Part shown: positions 7,701 to 14,585 of the stretch, piece after piece
How positions within the stretch are numbered: the stretch's first letter is position 1
How the letters are laid out: every line of letters starts with the position of its first letter
Assembly: GCA_003151375.1 (NCBI GenBank)
Contig: PLXI01000129.1
Coordinates: 8,986 to 23,570 of the forward strand
Reading direction: 5' to 3'
DNA: 14,585 nt
Origin: Hyphomicrobiales bacterium
GTDB taxonomy: Bacteria > Pseudomonadota > Alphaproteobacteria > Rhizobiales > Aestuariivirgaceae
The notes under the pieces: model-generated
Database searches by the model: none
Seen by the model: the letters and a program-made list of their open reading frames with translations, nothing else
Told to the model about the DNA's origin: nothing
Made by a program: the position numbers and the translations under genes

Positions 7701-9232
7701 GTGAGCCTTCACAAAAACGTTTTGTGATTGTTGGCGGCGGCACGGCTGGCTGGCTTGCGGCCATGTTGATTCAGGATGCGTTAAAGCGCCAGAATTTCAA
7801 GGCGCGTGTCACAGTGGTTGAATCCTCTAAAATTCCAACGGTTGGTGTGGGTGAAGGAACGACTGCGGTCTTTCGCCAGATGCTCAAGCATTTCGGTTTT
7901 GATGAGTTTGAATTTCTGCGTGAAACCGATGCCGCCTTCAAGCTGGGCATCAGACACAAGGAATGGCGACGCAAGGGCCATAATTATTATGGCCCGATCG
8001 ATGATCCACATCTTGTTGTTGAGCCATCCATCGAGAGGCCGCAATCCTATCTCGATATTTTTGCGGTGGCTGCTGGACGGCCTGTTACCCAAGCTCATCT
8101 TTTTGAATATTTGCTTGAACAAAAGAAAAGCCCCTATGCCCGCAAGGCAGATGGCTCATTCATTCCTGTTGGCCCCTATCATCACGCCTTTCATTTTGAT
8201 CAATCATTGGTTGGAAAGTATTTTGCCAAGAAATCCAAAGGTGTTGAAATACTGGACGCTCAGGTCATTGGTGCACAGAAAAATTCGCAAACTGGCAACA
8301 TCGAAGCACTGCTCACTGATGATGGCCAATCTATTGAAGGTGACTTCTTTGTCGATTGCACGGGTTTCAGACGATCTTTGATCGCCAAAGAAATGGGTGC
8401 CAAATGGATTTCCTATGCCCATAACTGGCCTATCAATCGCGCCATGCCATTCTGGGTTGACTTGAAAGAGGGCGAAGAGGTTGGACCATATACGCTTGCT
8501 TGGGCGCGTAACGCGGGCTGGATGTGGGGAATTCCCACCCAGAAGCGCATCGGATATGGCTATGTTTATTCGGATCAATTTCTTTCTCCTGATGCCGCGC
8601 AAGCTGAAATCGAAGCGGCGCTCGGCCATAAGATTGAGCCACGCAATGATATAAAACTGGACGTGGGACGGTTGGAAAATGCTTGGGTTGGTAATTGCAT
8701 CGCATTTGGTTTGTCCTCCAGTTTTCTTGAACCACTGGAATCCACATCGATTCACGGAACCATCGTGCAGCTCATGGTCTTCACGAATTTCCATCTGAAA
8801 AATCCAACAGAAATAAGCGACGAAAGTCGCACTACATATAATGCGTTTGTGGCCAGGCAAGTTGATGAGTTCCGCAACTTCATCAATATGCATTACGTTA
8901 CAGAGCGTGATGACACGCCATTTTGGCGGCACGTAGCCAAGAACTGTATCAGGCCGGAAACGAAAGAGCGTCTCGCCTTGTGGCAAACAAAAATGCCGGA
9001 TTATGAAGATTTTGTACCACTGCCAGGAAGATTTGCGCATGTGGAACAAACTTTACACTATCCGGTTTTGGATGGCTTGGGCCTGCTTAATCAAAAAGTC
9101 GCACGCGATTATATGGAAGCACGACCGGGATTGACAGAAAAGGCCCGCGCTGCCGCTGACAGCCTCACCGCTGAATACCGGGCCGCTGCACCACATGCGC
9201 TCGGCCACAGAGAATTTTTACAATCATTGTAG
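7697..9232 (+). CDS. Flavin-dependent halogenase-family protein (PrnA/RebH-like), substrate unknown
   Basis: This 511-residue soluble flavoprotein belongs to the tryptophan-halogenase family, which uses FADH2, O2 and halide to make an active halogenating species. All core features are present: FAD motif VGGGTAGW (12-19), GVGEGTT (50-56), AFKLGIRHKEW (80-90) with Lys82 matching catalytic Lys79 of PrnA, GWMWGIP (274-280) for the WxWxIP motif, and FLEPLESTSI (343-352) with Glu348 matching PrnA Glu346. DDTPFW (405-410) is also shared. The region that holds the substrate in PrnA (Tyr443, Tyr444, Glu450, Trp455) appears shortened here (about 435-454), so tryptophan is an unlikely substrate. The ATG overlaps the melA stop (ATGA) and has no clear ribosome binding site of its own; another GH4 gene follows nine bases later. 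Related proteins occur in sugar/TonB-receptor loci (Caulobacter, Xanthomonas, Brevundimonas BrvH). No flavin reductase is in the window. Family is certain, actual reaction unknown. Confidence 0.85.
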   Translation: MSEPSQKRFVIVGGGTAGWLAAMLIQDALKRQNFKARVTVVESSKIPTVGVGEGTTAVFRQMLKHFGFDEFEFLRETDAAFKLGIRHKEWRRKGHNYYGPIDDPHLVVEPSIERPQSYLDIFAVAAGRPVTQAHLFEYLLEQKKSPYARKADGSFIPVGPYHHAFHFDQSLVGKYFAKKSKGVEILDAQVIGAQKNSQTGNIEALLTDDGQSIEGDFFVDCTGFRRSLIAKEMGAKWISYAHNWPINRAMPFWVDLKEGEEVGPYTLAWARNAGWMWGIPTQKRIGYGYVYSDQFLSPDAAQAEIEAALGHKIEPRNDIKLDVGRLENAWVGNCIAFGLSSSFLEPLESTSIHGTIVQLMVFTNFHLKNPTEISDESRTTYNAFVARQVDEFRNFINMHYVTERDDTPFWRHVAKNCIRPETKERLALWQTKMPDYEDFVPLPGRFAHVEQTLHYPVLDGLGLLNQKVARDYMEARPGLTEKARAAADSLTAEYRAAAPHALGHREFLQSL

Positions 9233-9241
9233 GAGGTCGTC

Positions 9242-10738
9242 ATGACATTCAAAATTGCCATTATCGGCGCTGGTTCTATCGGCTTTACCAAAAAATTGGT
9301 GAGTGACATTTTATGTGTGCCAGAATTTGCGGAAGTTGAAATCGCACTCACCGACAACAACCCGCATAATTTGGATATGGCCAAGCAGATTATTGAACGA
9401 CTTGTTGCGACTAATAATCTGCCCACCAAAATAACCGCCACAACTGATCGTAGGCGGGCATTTGATGGCGCAAAATATGTGATGAACTGTGTTCGTATCG
9501 GTGGGCTTGAGGCTTACGCGGGAGATGTGAACATCCCGCTCAAATATGGCATTGACCAATGCGTGGGTGATACGATTTGCGCCGGTGGCATTATGTATGG
9601 CCAGCGCACCATGCCGGCGATGTTAGATTTCTGCAAAGACATGCGTGAAGTAGCGCATCAAGATTTGCTGCATCTCAACTATGCCAACCCAATGGCGATG
9701 AACACTTGGGCGTGCCTTGATCATGGCAAAGTCAACACCGTGGGTCTGTGCCACGGGGTGCAGAATGGGTGGCGGCAAATTGCCAAGGCGCTTGGCATAG
9801 CAAACCATGAAGAGCTGGATATTATCTGCTCCGGCATCAACCATCAAACTTGGTATATCGGCCTCAATCACAAGGGCCGCAACATCGGCAAGGATGAGTT
9901 GGTTGCAGCCTTTGAAAAGCATCCGCAATTTTCCGATCAGGAAAAAGTGCGTATTGATGTGTTGAAGCGATTTGGGTTCTATTCCACTGAAAGCAACGGC
10001 CATCTTTCTGAATATCTGCCGTGGTATCGCAAACGGCCTGACGAAATTACCAAATGGATTTCACTGGAAGACTGGATTCACGGTGAGACAGGTGGTTATC
10101 TTCGCTATTGCACAGAAAACCGTAATTGGTTTGAACAAGATTTTCCAATGTTCCTTGAAGCTGCCGGAAAATCGCTGAAGACCTATAAGAGAACAGATGA
10201 ACATGCCTCGCATATTCTCGAAGCGTTAGAAACAGGCCGTACCTATCGCGGGCATTTCAATGTGAAGAACGGTGGAGTAATTAAGAACCTACCGGAAGAT
10301 TGCATCATCGAAAGCCCCGGTTATGTTGATCGCTTTGGTATCAACATGATCGAAGGCATTGAGTTGCCGCTTGGCTGTGCGGCCACATGCATGGCATCGG
10401 TCAACGTGCAACGCATGAGTGTAGAGGCCGCTGTCACCGGCGATGTGGATTTGCTTAAATTGGCGGTGTTGCATGATCCGCTGGTTGGTGCCATTTCCAC
10501 ACCAGAAGAAGTTTGGCAGATGGTGGATGAGATGTTGGTGGCACAAGCTGCGTGGCTGCCGCAATATGCTCATGCCATTCCTGCCGCCAAAGAGCGTATG
10601 AAAAACCCTAAAGTCAAAACCCGCGAATGGGCAGGTGCAGCGCGTCAGCATGTACGCTCGGTTGAGGAGATGCGCTCAGCTAAACCTACCTCTGTTGCCA
10701 ATGTGGGCCACGCTCTTGGCACAAAATTGATGGGTTGA
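9242..10738 (+). CDS. Second family 4 glycoside hydrolase, probable alpha-galactosidase/alpha-glucosidase
   Basis: This is a 498-residue cytoplasmic GH4 enzyme. NAD-binding IIGAGSIGF is at 7-15, CVGDTICAGGIM at 107-118, NPMAMNTW at 149-156, GLCHGVQNG at 168-176 (metal-ligand Cys170), and GINHQTWY at 198-205 (metal-ligand His201). The MelA-type TESSEHFAEYTPYF is replaced by TESNGHLSEYLPWY (249-262), and CHS by CHG, so it is clearly a different subgroup from the first GH4 gene and not a recent duplicate. A charged tail of about 55 residues after QYAHAIP (from about 440) exceeds the usual family length of about 430-460. S. meliloti has a comparable second enzyme, AgaL2, in its alpha-galactoside locus, which is my best guess. 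A strong AGGAGG (9231-9236) overlaps the previous stop and sets the start. Substrate (alpha-galactoside, alpha-glucoside, or an oxidised sugar) cannot be read from the sequence. Confidence 0.83.
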   Translation: MTFKIAIIGAGSIGFTKKLVSDILCVPEFAEVEIALTDNNPHNLDMAKQIIERLVATNNLPTKITATTDRRRAFDGAKYVMNCVRIGGLEAYAGDVNIPLKYGIDQCVGDTICAGGIMYGQRTMPAMLDFCKDMREVAHQDLLHLNYANPMAMNTWACLDHGKVNTVGLCHGVQNGWRQIAKALGIANHEELDIICSGINHQTWYIGLNHKGRNIGKDELVAAFEKHPQFSDQEKVRIDVLKRFGFYSTESNGHLSEYLPWYRKRPDEITKWISLEDWIHGETGGYLRYCTENRNWFEQDFPMFLEAAGKSLKTYKRTDEHASHILEALETGRTYRGHFNVKNGGVIKNLPEDCIIESPGYVDRFGINMIEGIELPLGCAATCMASVNVQRMSVEAAVTGDVDLLKLAVLHDPLVGAISTPEEVWQMVDEMLVAQAAWLPQYAHAIPAAKERMKNPKVKTREWAGAARQHVRSVEEMRSAKPTSVANVGHALGTKLMG

Positions 10739-10748
10739 TCTTTGCAAC

Positions 10749-11945
10749 ATGAGTGGCACTGAATCTTTCCTGCTGACGCTGTTGGTTATTTTCACTGTGC
10801 CCTATTTGGTTTGGCGGTTGCTGCGGCTTGAGCGCATTGCACCTCTGGCCGTCGTTCAAATCATAGTTGGAGTATTGCTGGGGCCTGGTATTCTTGGCAG
10901 ATTTGCGCCTTCGATTTATGAGGGCGTTTTCACAGTTGGTTCTGTTACGGCCATCACGAGTATTGCCAGTTGGGCTGTGATGATCTTTGTATTTCTTGCG
11001 GGCTGCGAATTGGAACTGAATGAGGCTTGGGCGCAGCGCCGCGATGTGGCGACAACCGCCGTCCTGGCGTTGGTTGCCCCCTTGGTCTTGGGCCTGTGTG
11101 CAGCCTTGCTGATGCTCCATTGGGGGGAACAATGGGGTGGTGAGCGTGGTGCACCTTGGCAGGTAGCTCTGGGCACCGGGATGGCGTGTGCAGTTACGGC
11201 GCTGCCCTTCCTTGTTTTGCTAATGCAGCAGCTTGAAATTCTCAGAGCAGACTTTGGCCAGCGTATTTTGCGCTATGCAAGCCTCGACGATTTGGCGATC
11301 TGGGGAGTGTTGGCTGTAATTCTTCTCGATTGGCAACGGCTTGCTTGGCAGCTTGGTTTTGTTTTGTTGTTTGCTTGTGTGGCACCGCTTTACCGCAAAC
11401 TTATGCTAGCCTTGGCAGAACAAGACCGCTGGCCGTTGGCACTGCTGTGGCTATTGGCTTGTGGCTTTGGCAGTGATCTTGCTGGCTTGCATTTCATGGT
11501 GGGTGCCTTTGCCGCTGGCGCGGTTTCAGAGCGGAGCTGGTTTAATACCGAACGCTTTGATCATTTTCGAGACTCGGTGTTGTTGATGATGATGCCAGTG
11601 TATTTCCTGTCCACCGGGATCAAAATCAACTGGCATATGAGCGGGATCACAATTTTGGGGGCGGCGTTGCTCTTGCTGGTGGCATCCGTTGGCGGGAAAC
11701 TATTGGGCGTTGGCTTAGCGGCGCGTGTTTTGGGTTGGCCCAAAGGCGACGCGCTTGCGGTTGGCTTTCTGCTTCAAACCAAGGCTTTGATCATGATTGT
11801 TTTTGCCAATGTTTTGCTCGACAAGGCTATCATATCGGTTGATCTCTTTGCGGCTCTGTTGCTCATGGCTGTAGCCAGCACGGCACTGACGATACCATTG
11901 GCCAGGCCAGCGTTAAAAGCAAGAATGGCACTAGCTGCCGAGTGA
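10749..11945 (+). CDS. Cation:proton antiporter, CPA2 (KefB/Na+-H+ exchanger) membrane domain
   Basis: This 398-residue, highly hydrophobic inner-membrane protein is of the monovalent cation:proton antiporter-2 type. Supporting motifs are QIIVGVLLGPGILG (37-50), FLAGCELEL (82-90), the ALPFLVLLMQQLEIL segment (151-165) and a transmembrane Asp pair in YASLDDLAIWG (176-186), which corresponds to the ion-binding acidic residues of the family. GLHFMVGAFAAGAV follows near 250. It ends soon after the membrane domain and has no C-terminal RCK/TrkA-N regulatory domain, unlike KefB/KefC (about 600 residues). It begins ten bases after the second GH4 gene with no obvious ribosome binding site, so it may be translated by coupling as the last gene of the operon. 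Such antiporters are not usual members of alpha-galactoside operons. Family assignment is good; the exchanged ion and the link to sugar use are unknown. Confidence 0.8.
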   Translation: MSGTESFLLTLLVIFTVPYLVWRLLRLERIAPLAVVQIIVGVLLGPGILGRFAPSIYEGVFTVGSVTAITSIASWAVMIFVFLAGCELELNEAWAQRRDVATTAVLALVAPLVLGLCAALLMLHWGEQWGGERGAPWQVALGTGMACAVTALPFLVLLMQQLEILRADFGQRILRYASLDDLAIWGVLAVILLDWQRLAWQLGFVLLFACVAPLYRKLMLALAEQDRWPLALLWLLACGFGSDLAGLHFMVGAFAAGAVSERSWFNTERFDHFRDSVLLMMMPVYFLSTGIKINWHMSGITILGAALLLLVASVGGKLLGVGLAARVLGWPKGDALAVGFLLQTKALIMIVFANVLLDKAIISVDLFAALLLMAVASTALTIPLARPALKARMALAAE

Positions 11946-13952
11946 TTACTCCAAATTCAACCAAGCAACTTGTTTAGCATCAAGGGTAACGCCAAGCCCA
12001 GGCAGGGTTGATACAATTTCGCCGGGGCTGCGTGGGCCAATTAATGCCAGCGAAGGGAAGCTTTGCGCCAGTACCCACGCCGTTGCGATGTTGTGTGGTG
12101 AAACGCCAAGCTCCGAAGCGAGTTTTTCGGCACGGCTGCGCCGTTCAGCATTGGCAGCGCTGCCGAAGCACGTTTCTGGGCTGGTATCGGCAGGAAGGCG
12201 GTTGCGCAAGGCTTCAGGCAAGAAATAACCGCGCGCTTGTGACGACCAACTGATGTGGGTGGTTTTGCTTTGGCGCAAGAAGGCCAAGGTTTCAGGCGTG
12301 TTGGATGTAACGCATCCGGCCCAGACCGGTTTTTCCATAACGGCCAGAGACAGATTGTTGTTCAGAATGGTGAACGGCTTTAAGCCATGTTTGGAGGCAT
12401 ATTCATTAGCTTCAACAAGGCGCGCAATTGACCAGTTGGAGCCCCCGAATGCCCCGATGCGTCCAGCTTTGTGCAGACGATTAAGCGCATCAACAAATTC
12501 GCCCACCGGAACATTGAGGTTGTCACGGTGCATGATGTAAACTGGCGCATGATCTAGACCTAGACGCTCCAATGACATATCCAATTGCGCAACGAGGGCA
12601 CGGGGCAAACAATAAGGTGTGTGCGCGCCTTTGACGATGGTGATGACCTCTTTGGCCACGCCCCGATTGGCAATCCAATCACCCAATACTTTTTCATGGC
12701 GGCCGCCGCCGTAAACAAAGCCAGTATCAAAGGCATTGCCGCCTGCTTCCATCCATGCATCCCAGACCAAAGCGCCTGACGCTATGTCATCCTTGTTATC
12801 ACAACCAATGACAAGTTGGCTGATGGGCATGGCAAGATCGGAAATTTTAATCTTCGGAATTTTCGGCAAGCCTTTAGGGATAAGCGATGGCGATGCACGG
12901 TTAAGCTTTGTGTCCTCAGCAAAAGTGGCATAGCCCAATTCTGCGCGCCAGCGATCTTGTGCTGTGTTGTTGCCTATGCTGTCGGCCCAACCCATGGCGG
13001 GATGGGGCGCTTGCTTTAGGCCAGCAGCGATGGCGCGGCTGGCCAATTCTGCTTCAAACGAAAACAGTTGATATGGATTTGTGATGGCTTCAGATCGTGC
13101 CTTGCCAGCAACAATGACGATGAGTGTTGTATCTGATGGGCCAGCGTTGCGGCCCGGCACCCATGGATCGGCCATTTCAATGGAACCCTTATCGCCTGTG
13201 ATGATTGCGCGGTTATCCATGTTGCGGGCCACAGCGCAGGCGATTTCAGCAGTAAAGCCACCAGCAAAAGTAAGCAGACCATAAGCCACTTCGTCCACGC
13301 CGCTTTCACCTAAGATGCCGGCACCTTTTAGCGAGATGGGTTCAGCAAAAGGCAGACCTTGGGCAGCACCGGCGATCAAACGCACGAGCGATGTGCAATA
13401 GCCACCAACATCGAGAATACCGCCACCGCCAAGCTTGCGGTCATAGAGCCTAGAAGCAGCGTTGAATTTCGCATTGAAACCAAAATTGGCTTTAACGTGG
13501 GTTAGCTTTCCGATCTCACCAGACGCAATGATCTCCAGCACGCGGGCAATTTGCGGATGGCAGCGATACATATAGGCTTCCATAAAGAATGTGTCACACT
13601 GCTGCGCCACTTCAGTTACGGCGATTACCTCTGCAGAATTCATGCCTGCAGGCTTTTCAACCAATACGGCTTTGCCAGCGCGCAAGGCCTTAATGGCCCA
13701 TTCAGCATGCCAAGGGTGGGGCGTTGAAATATAAACTGCGTCCACATCTGAATCTGCCAGGAGTGCGTCATAACTTGCATAACGTTTTTCAGATTTCACT
13801 TTGTTGCGCGTGCCAAAGCTTTCGCGCCGCTCGGCCGAAGTGCTGGCAATTGCTGCGAGGACGCCAGATGGGGCTTGCGCCAATCCATCCGCAAAATTCT
13901 GCGCGATGCTGCCTGGCCCCAAAATTCCCCATCGAGTTTGTTTCATAATCAT
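11946..13952 (-). CDS. Fusion of Gfo/Idh/MocA oxidoreductase (N) and aldo/keto reductase (C)
   Basis: Two dehydrogenase modules are joined in one 668-residue chain. Residues 1 to about 346 are a complete Gfo/Idh/MocA enzyme: Rossmann motif GILGPGSIAQNF (9-20), catalytic-lysine motif EKPAGM (99-104, Lys100), MEAYMYR (124-130) and GGGGILDVGGY (175-185). After a Pro/Lys-rich linker (about 352-367), residues 368-668 form a complete aldo/keto reductase with tetrad Asp409, Tyr414 (in FDTGFVYGGG), Lys441 and His475 (YIMHRD); SSQARGYF (570-577) and IGPRSP (638-643) match the cofactor end. Both active sites look intact, and the modules could pass a sugar or polyol ketone/aldehyde between them (inference). 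A second ATG two codons in is an equally possible start; no strong Shine-Dalgarno is visible. It lies 24 bases after a sugar ABC ATPase gene on the same strand. Its stop (11948-11946) directly abuts the antiporter stop. Confidence 0.88.
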   Translation of the reverse strand: MIMKQTRWGILGPGSIAQNFADGLAQAPSGVLAAIASTSAERRESFGTRNKVKSEKRYASYDALLADSDVDAVYISTPHPWHAEWAIKALRAGKAVLVEKPAGMNSAEVIAVTEVAQQCDTFFMEAYMYRCHPQIARVLEIIASGEIGKLTHVKANFGFNAKFNAASRLYDRKLGGGGILDVGGYCTSLVRLIAGAAQGLPFAEPISLKGAGILGESGVDEVAYGLLTFAGGFTAEIACAVARNMDNRAIITGDKGSIEMADPWVPGRNAGPSDTTLIVIVAGKARSEAITNPYQLFSFEAELASRAIAAGLKQAPHPAMGWADSIGNNTAQDRWRAELGYATFAEDTKLNRASPSLIPKGLPKIPKIKISDLAMPISQLVIGCDNKDDIASGALVWDAWMEAGGNAFDTGFVYGGGRHEKVLGDWIANRGVAKEVITIVKGAHTPYCLPRALVAQLDMSLERLGLDHAPVYIMHRDNLNVPVGEFVDALNRLHKAGRIGAFGGSNWSIARLVEANEYASKHGLKPFTILNNNLSLAVMEKPVWAGCVTSNTPETLAFLRQSKTTHISWSSQARGYFLPEALRNRLPADTSPETCFGSAANAERRSRAEKLASELGVSPHNIATAWVLAQSFPSLALIGPRSPGEIVSTLPGLGVTLDAKQVAWLNLE

Positions 13953-13976
13953 TCTACTTTCAAAAAGTGTTGTAAA

Positions 13977-14585
13977 TTAACGCAGGCGATTGCCATTTGC
14001 ATCGAAAAGTAAGGCTTTTTCGGGCGCAAAATGAGCTTCAAATTTTTGTCCGATTTTTAAGTCGCGGCCGGTGCTGGTGGCGATGGTGAGAAGTTCACCA
14101 GTGGCATTACCAGCATAGACAAAAGTCTCACTGCCGAGATGTTCAGCAAGTTCAACGGTGAGTTTGAAGGTGAGGCCGCCTTTGGGTGAAAAATGTTGCG
14201 GGCGCAGACCGACTGTAACTTCATCGCCAATTTTCAAGGTGTTGGATTTGGAAGTGAACTCAATTTTCATATTGTTGTAGCTGGTTAAGCTAACGCTGAT
14301 TTCGCCTTTTTCCGCTTGGATGACGGTTGCTTTGATGAAATTGATTTTGGGCGAACCAATAAAACCCGCCACAAACATATTGTCCGGATCATCAAAGACT
14401 TTTAGTGGCGGCCCAACTTGCGCAATCTCGCCACCGCGCATTACCACAATCTTGTCAGCCAAGGTCTTGGCCTCCACCTGATCGTGAGTGACGTAGATGA
14501 CGGTGGCGGCCAATGATTTATGCAGCCGCGCCAATTCAATGCGCATGTGAACACGCAACTCTGCATCGAGATTGGACAGGGGTTC
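13977..14585 (-). CDS. Sugar ABC transporter ATPase, MalK/UgpC type, C-terminal part
   Basis: The minus-strand frame is open to the right edge and the visible 202 residues begin within the Walker B region: EPLSNLDAELR (1-11) carries the catalytic Glu and the D-loop. The switch follows in YVTHDQVEAK (31-40) with His34, where the usual Met after VEA is Lys. GFIGSPKINF (74-83) marks the end of the nucleotide-binding domain, and a MalK-type TOBE regulatory domain fills the rest (VGLRPQHF at 125-132, LAEHLGSETFVYAG at 146-159). The Walker A and signature motifs lie outside the window. This is a CUT1-class ATPase, unlike the peptide-class agpD product, so it belongs to a different importer whose other parts are not visible. 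It appears to be transcribed with the oxidoreductase fusion gene 24 bases downstream. Confidence 0.9.
   Translation of the reverse strand, partial: EPLSNLDAELRVHMRIELARLHKSLAATVIYVTHDQVEAKTLADKIVVMRGGEIAQVGPPLKVFDDPDNMFVAGFIGSPKINFIKATVIQAEKGEISVSLTSYNNMKIEFTSKSNTLKIGDEVTVGLRPQHFSPKGGLTFKLTVELAEHLGSETFVYAGNATGELLTIATSTGRDLKIGQKFEAHFAPEKALLFDANGNRLR

Noticed and set aside
8204..9049. An 846-base open frame on the minus strand inside the halogenase-like gene.
   Set aside because: It is antisense to a gene whose motifs are strongly conserved, its product matches no family I recognise, and it has no ribosome binding site or neighbours in register. It is a shadow frame.
7697..9232. Part of an antibiotic or indole natural-product cluster (tryptophan 7-halogenase).
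   Set aside because: There are no biosynthetic neighbours, all flanking genes serve sugar uptake and hydrolysis, and the tryptophan-binding segment does not match PrnA.
6324..10738. Recent tandem duplication of the GH4 gene around the halogenase-like gene.
   Set aside because: The two proteins differ throughout, including in key motifs, and there are no long direct DNA repeats; they are distinct subfamilies.
1..14585. CRISPR arrays, insertion sequences, transposases, tRNA or rRNA genes.
   Set aside because: I saw no spaced direct repeats, terminal inverted repeats with a transposase, or cloverleaf/rRNA-like sequence; coding density is high and gene order looks like a coherent catabolic locus.

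Overview
The window looks like a chromosomal or megaplasmid sugar-utilisation locus from an alphaproteobacterium, most likely a member of the Hyphomicrobiales. The gene set and order closely resemble the agp (alpha-galactoside permease) and melA loci I recall from rhizobia. Base composition appears to be roughly half GC by eye, lower than in typical Rhizobium or Sinorhizobium. I could not run any search, so all family assignments rest on motifs and on remembered family sequences.

Layout. Bases 1-160 (minus) hold the N-terminal end of an AraC/MelR-type regulator, cut by the window edge. A 137-base divergent control region follows. Eight plus-strand genes then run from 298 to 11945 with very tight spacing and look like one operon: a peptide/oligosaccharide-class (family 5) solute-binding protein (agpA-like), two permeases (agpB-, agpC-like), a double-ABC ATPase (agpD-like), a GH4 alpha-galactosidase very like E. 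coli MelA, a flavin-dependent halogenase-family protein, a second and divergent GH4 enzyme, and a CPA2-type cation:proton antiporter. The only sizeable gap inside the operon (2371-2539, after the binding protein) can fold into an elaborate RNA structure with two hairpins inside a long-range closing helix. On the minus strand, meeting the operon stop-to-stop with no spacer, is a second transcription unit. It comprises the C-terminal part of a MalK/UgpC-type sugar ABC ATPase (cut by the right edge) and then a 668-residue fusion of a Gfo/Idh/MocA oxidoreductase with an aldo/keto reductase.

How it fits together. The regulator probably senses an alpha-galactoside (melibiose/raffinose type) and drives the operon. 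AgpABCD import the intact oligosaccharide, and the two NAD- and metal-dependent GH4 enzymes hydrolyse it in the cytoplasm. No galactose catabolic genes (galK/T, De Ley-Doudoroff) lie in the window.

The most interesting part is the halogenase-family gene. It overlaps melA by four bases and sits between two GH4 genes. It keeps the FAD motif, the catalytic Lys and Glu and the WxWxIP motif of flavin halogenases, yet it appears to lack the segment that binds tryptophan in PrnA. A translationally coupled halogenase-like flavoenzyme in an ABC-importer/GH4 alpha-galactoside operon is the best candidate here for an undescribed system, perhaps acting on a glycoside aglycone or on an oxidised sugar. The structured RNA between agpA and agpB is the second candidate.
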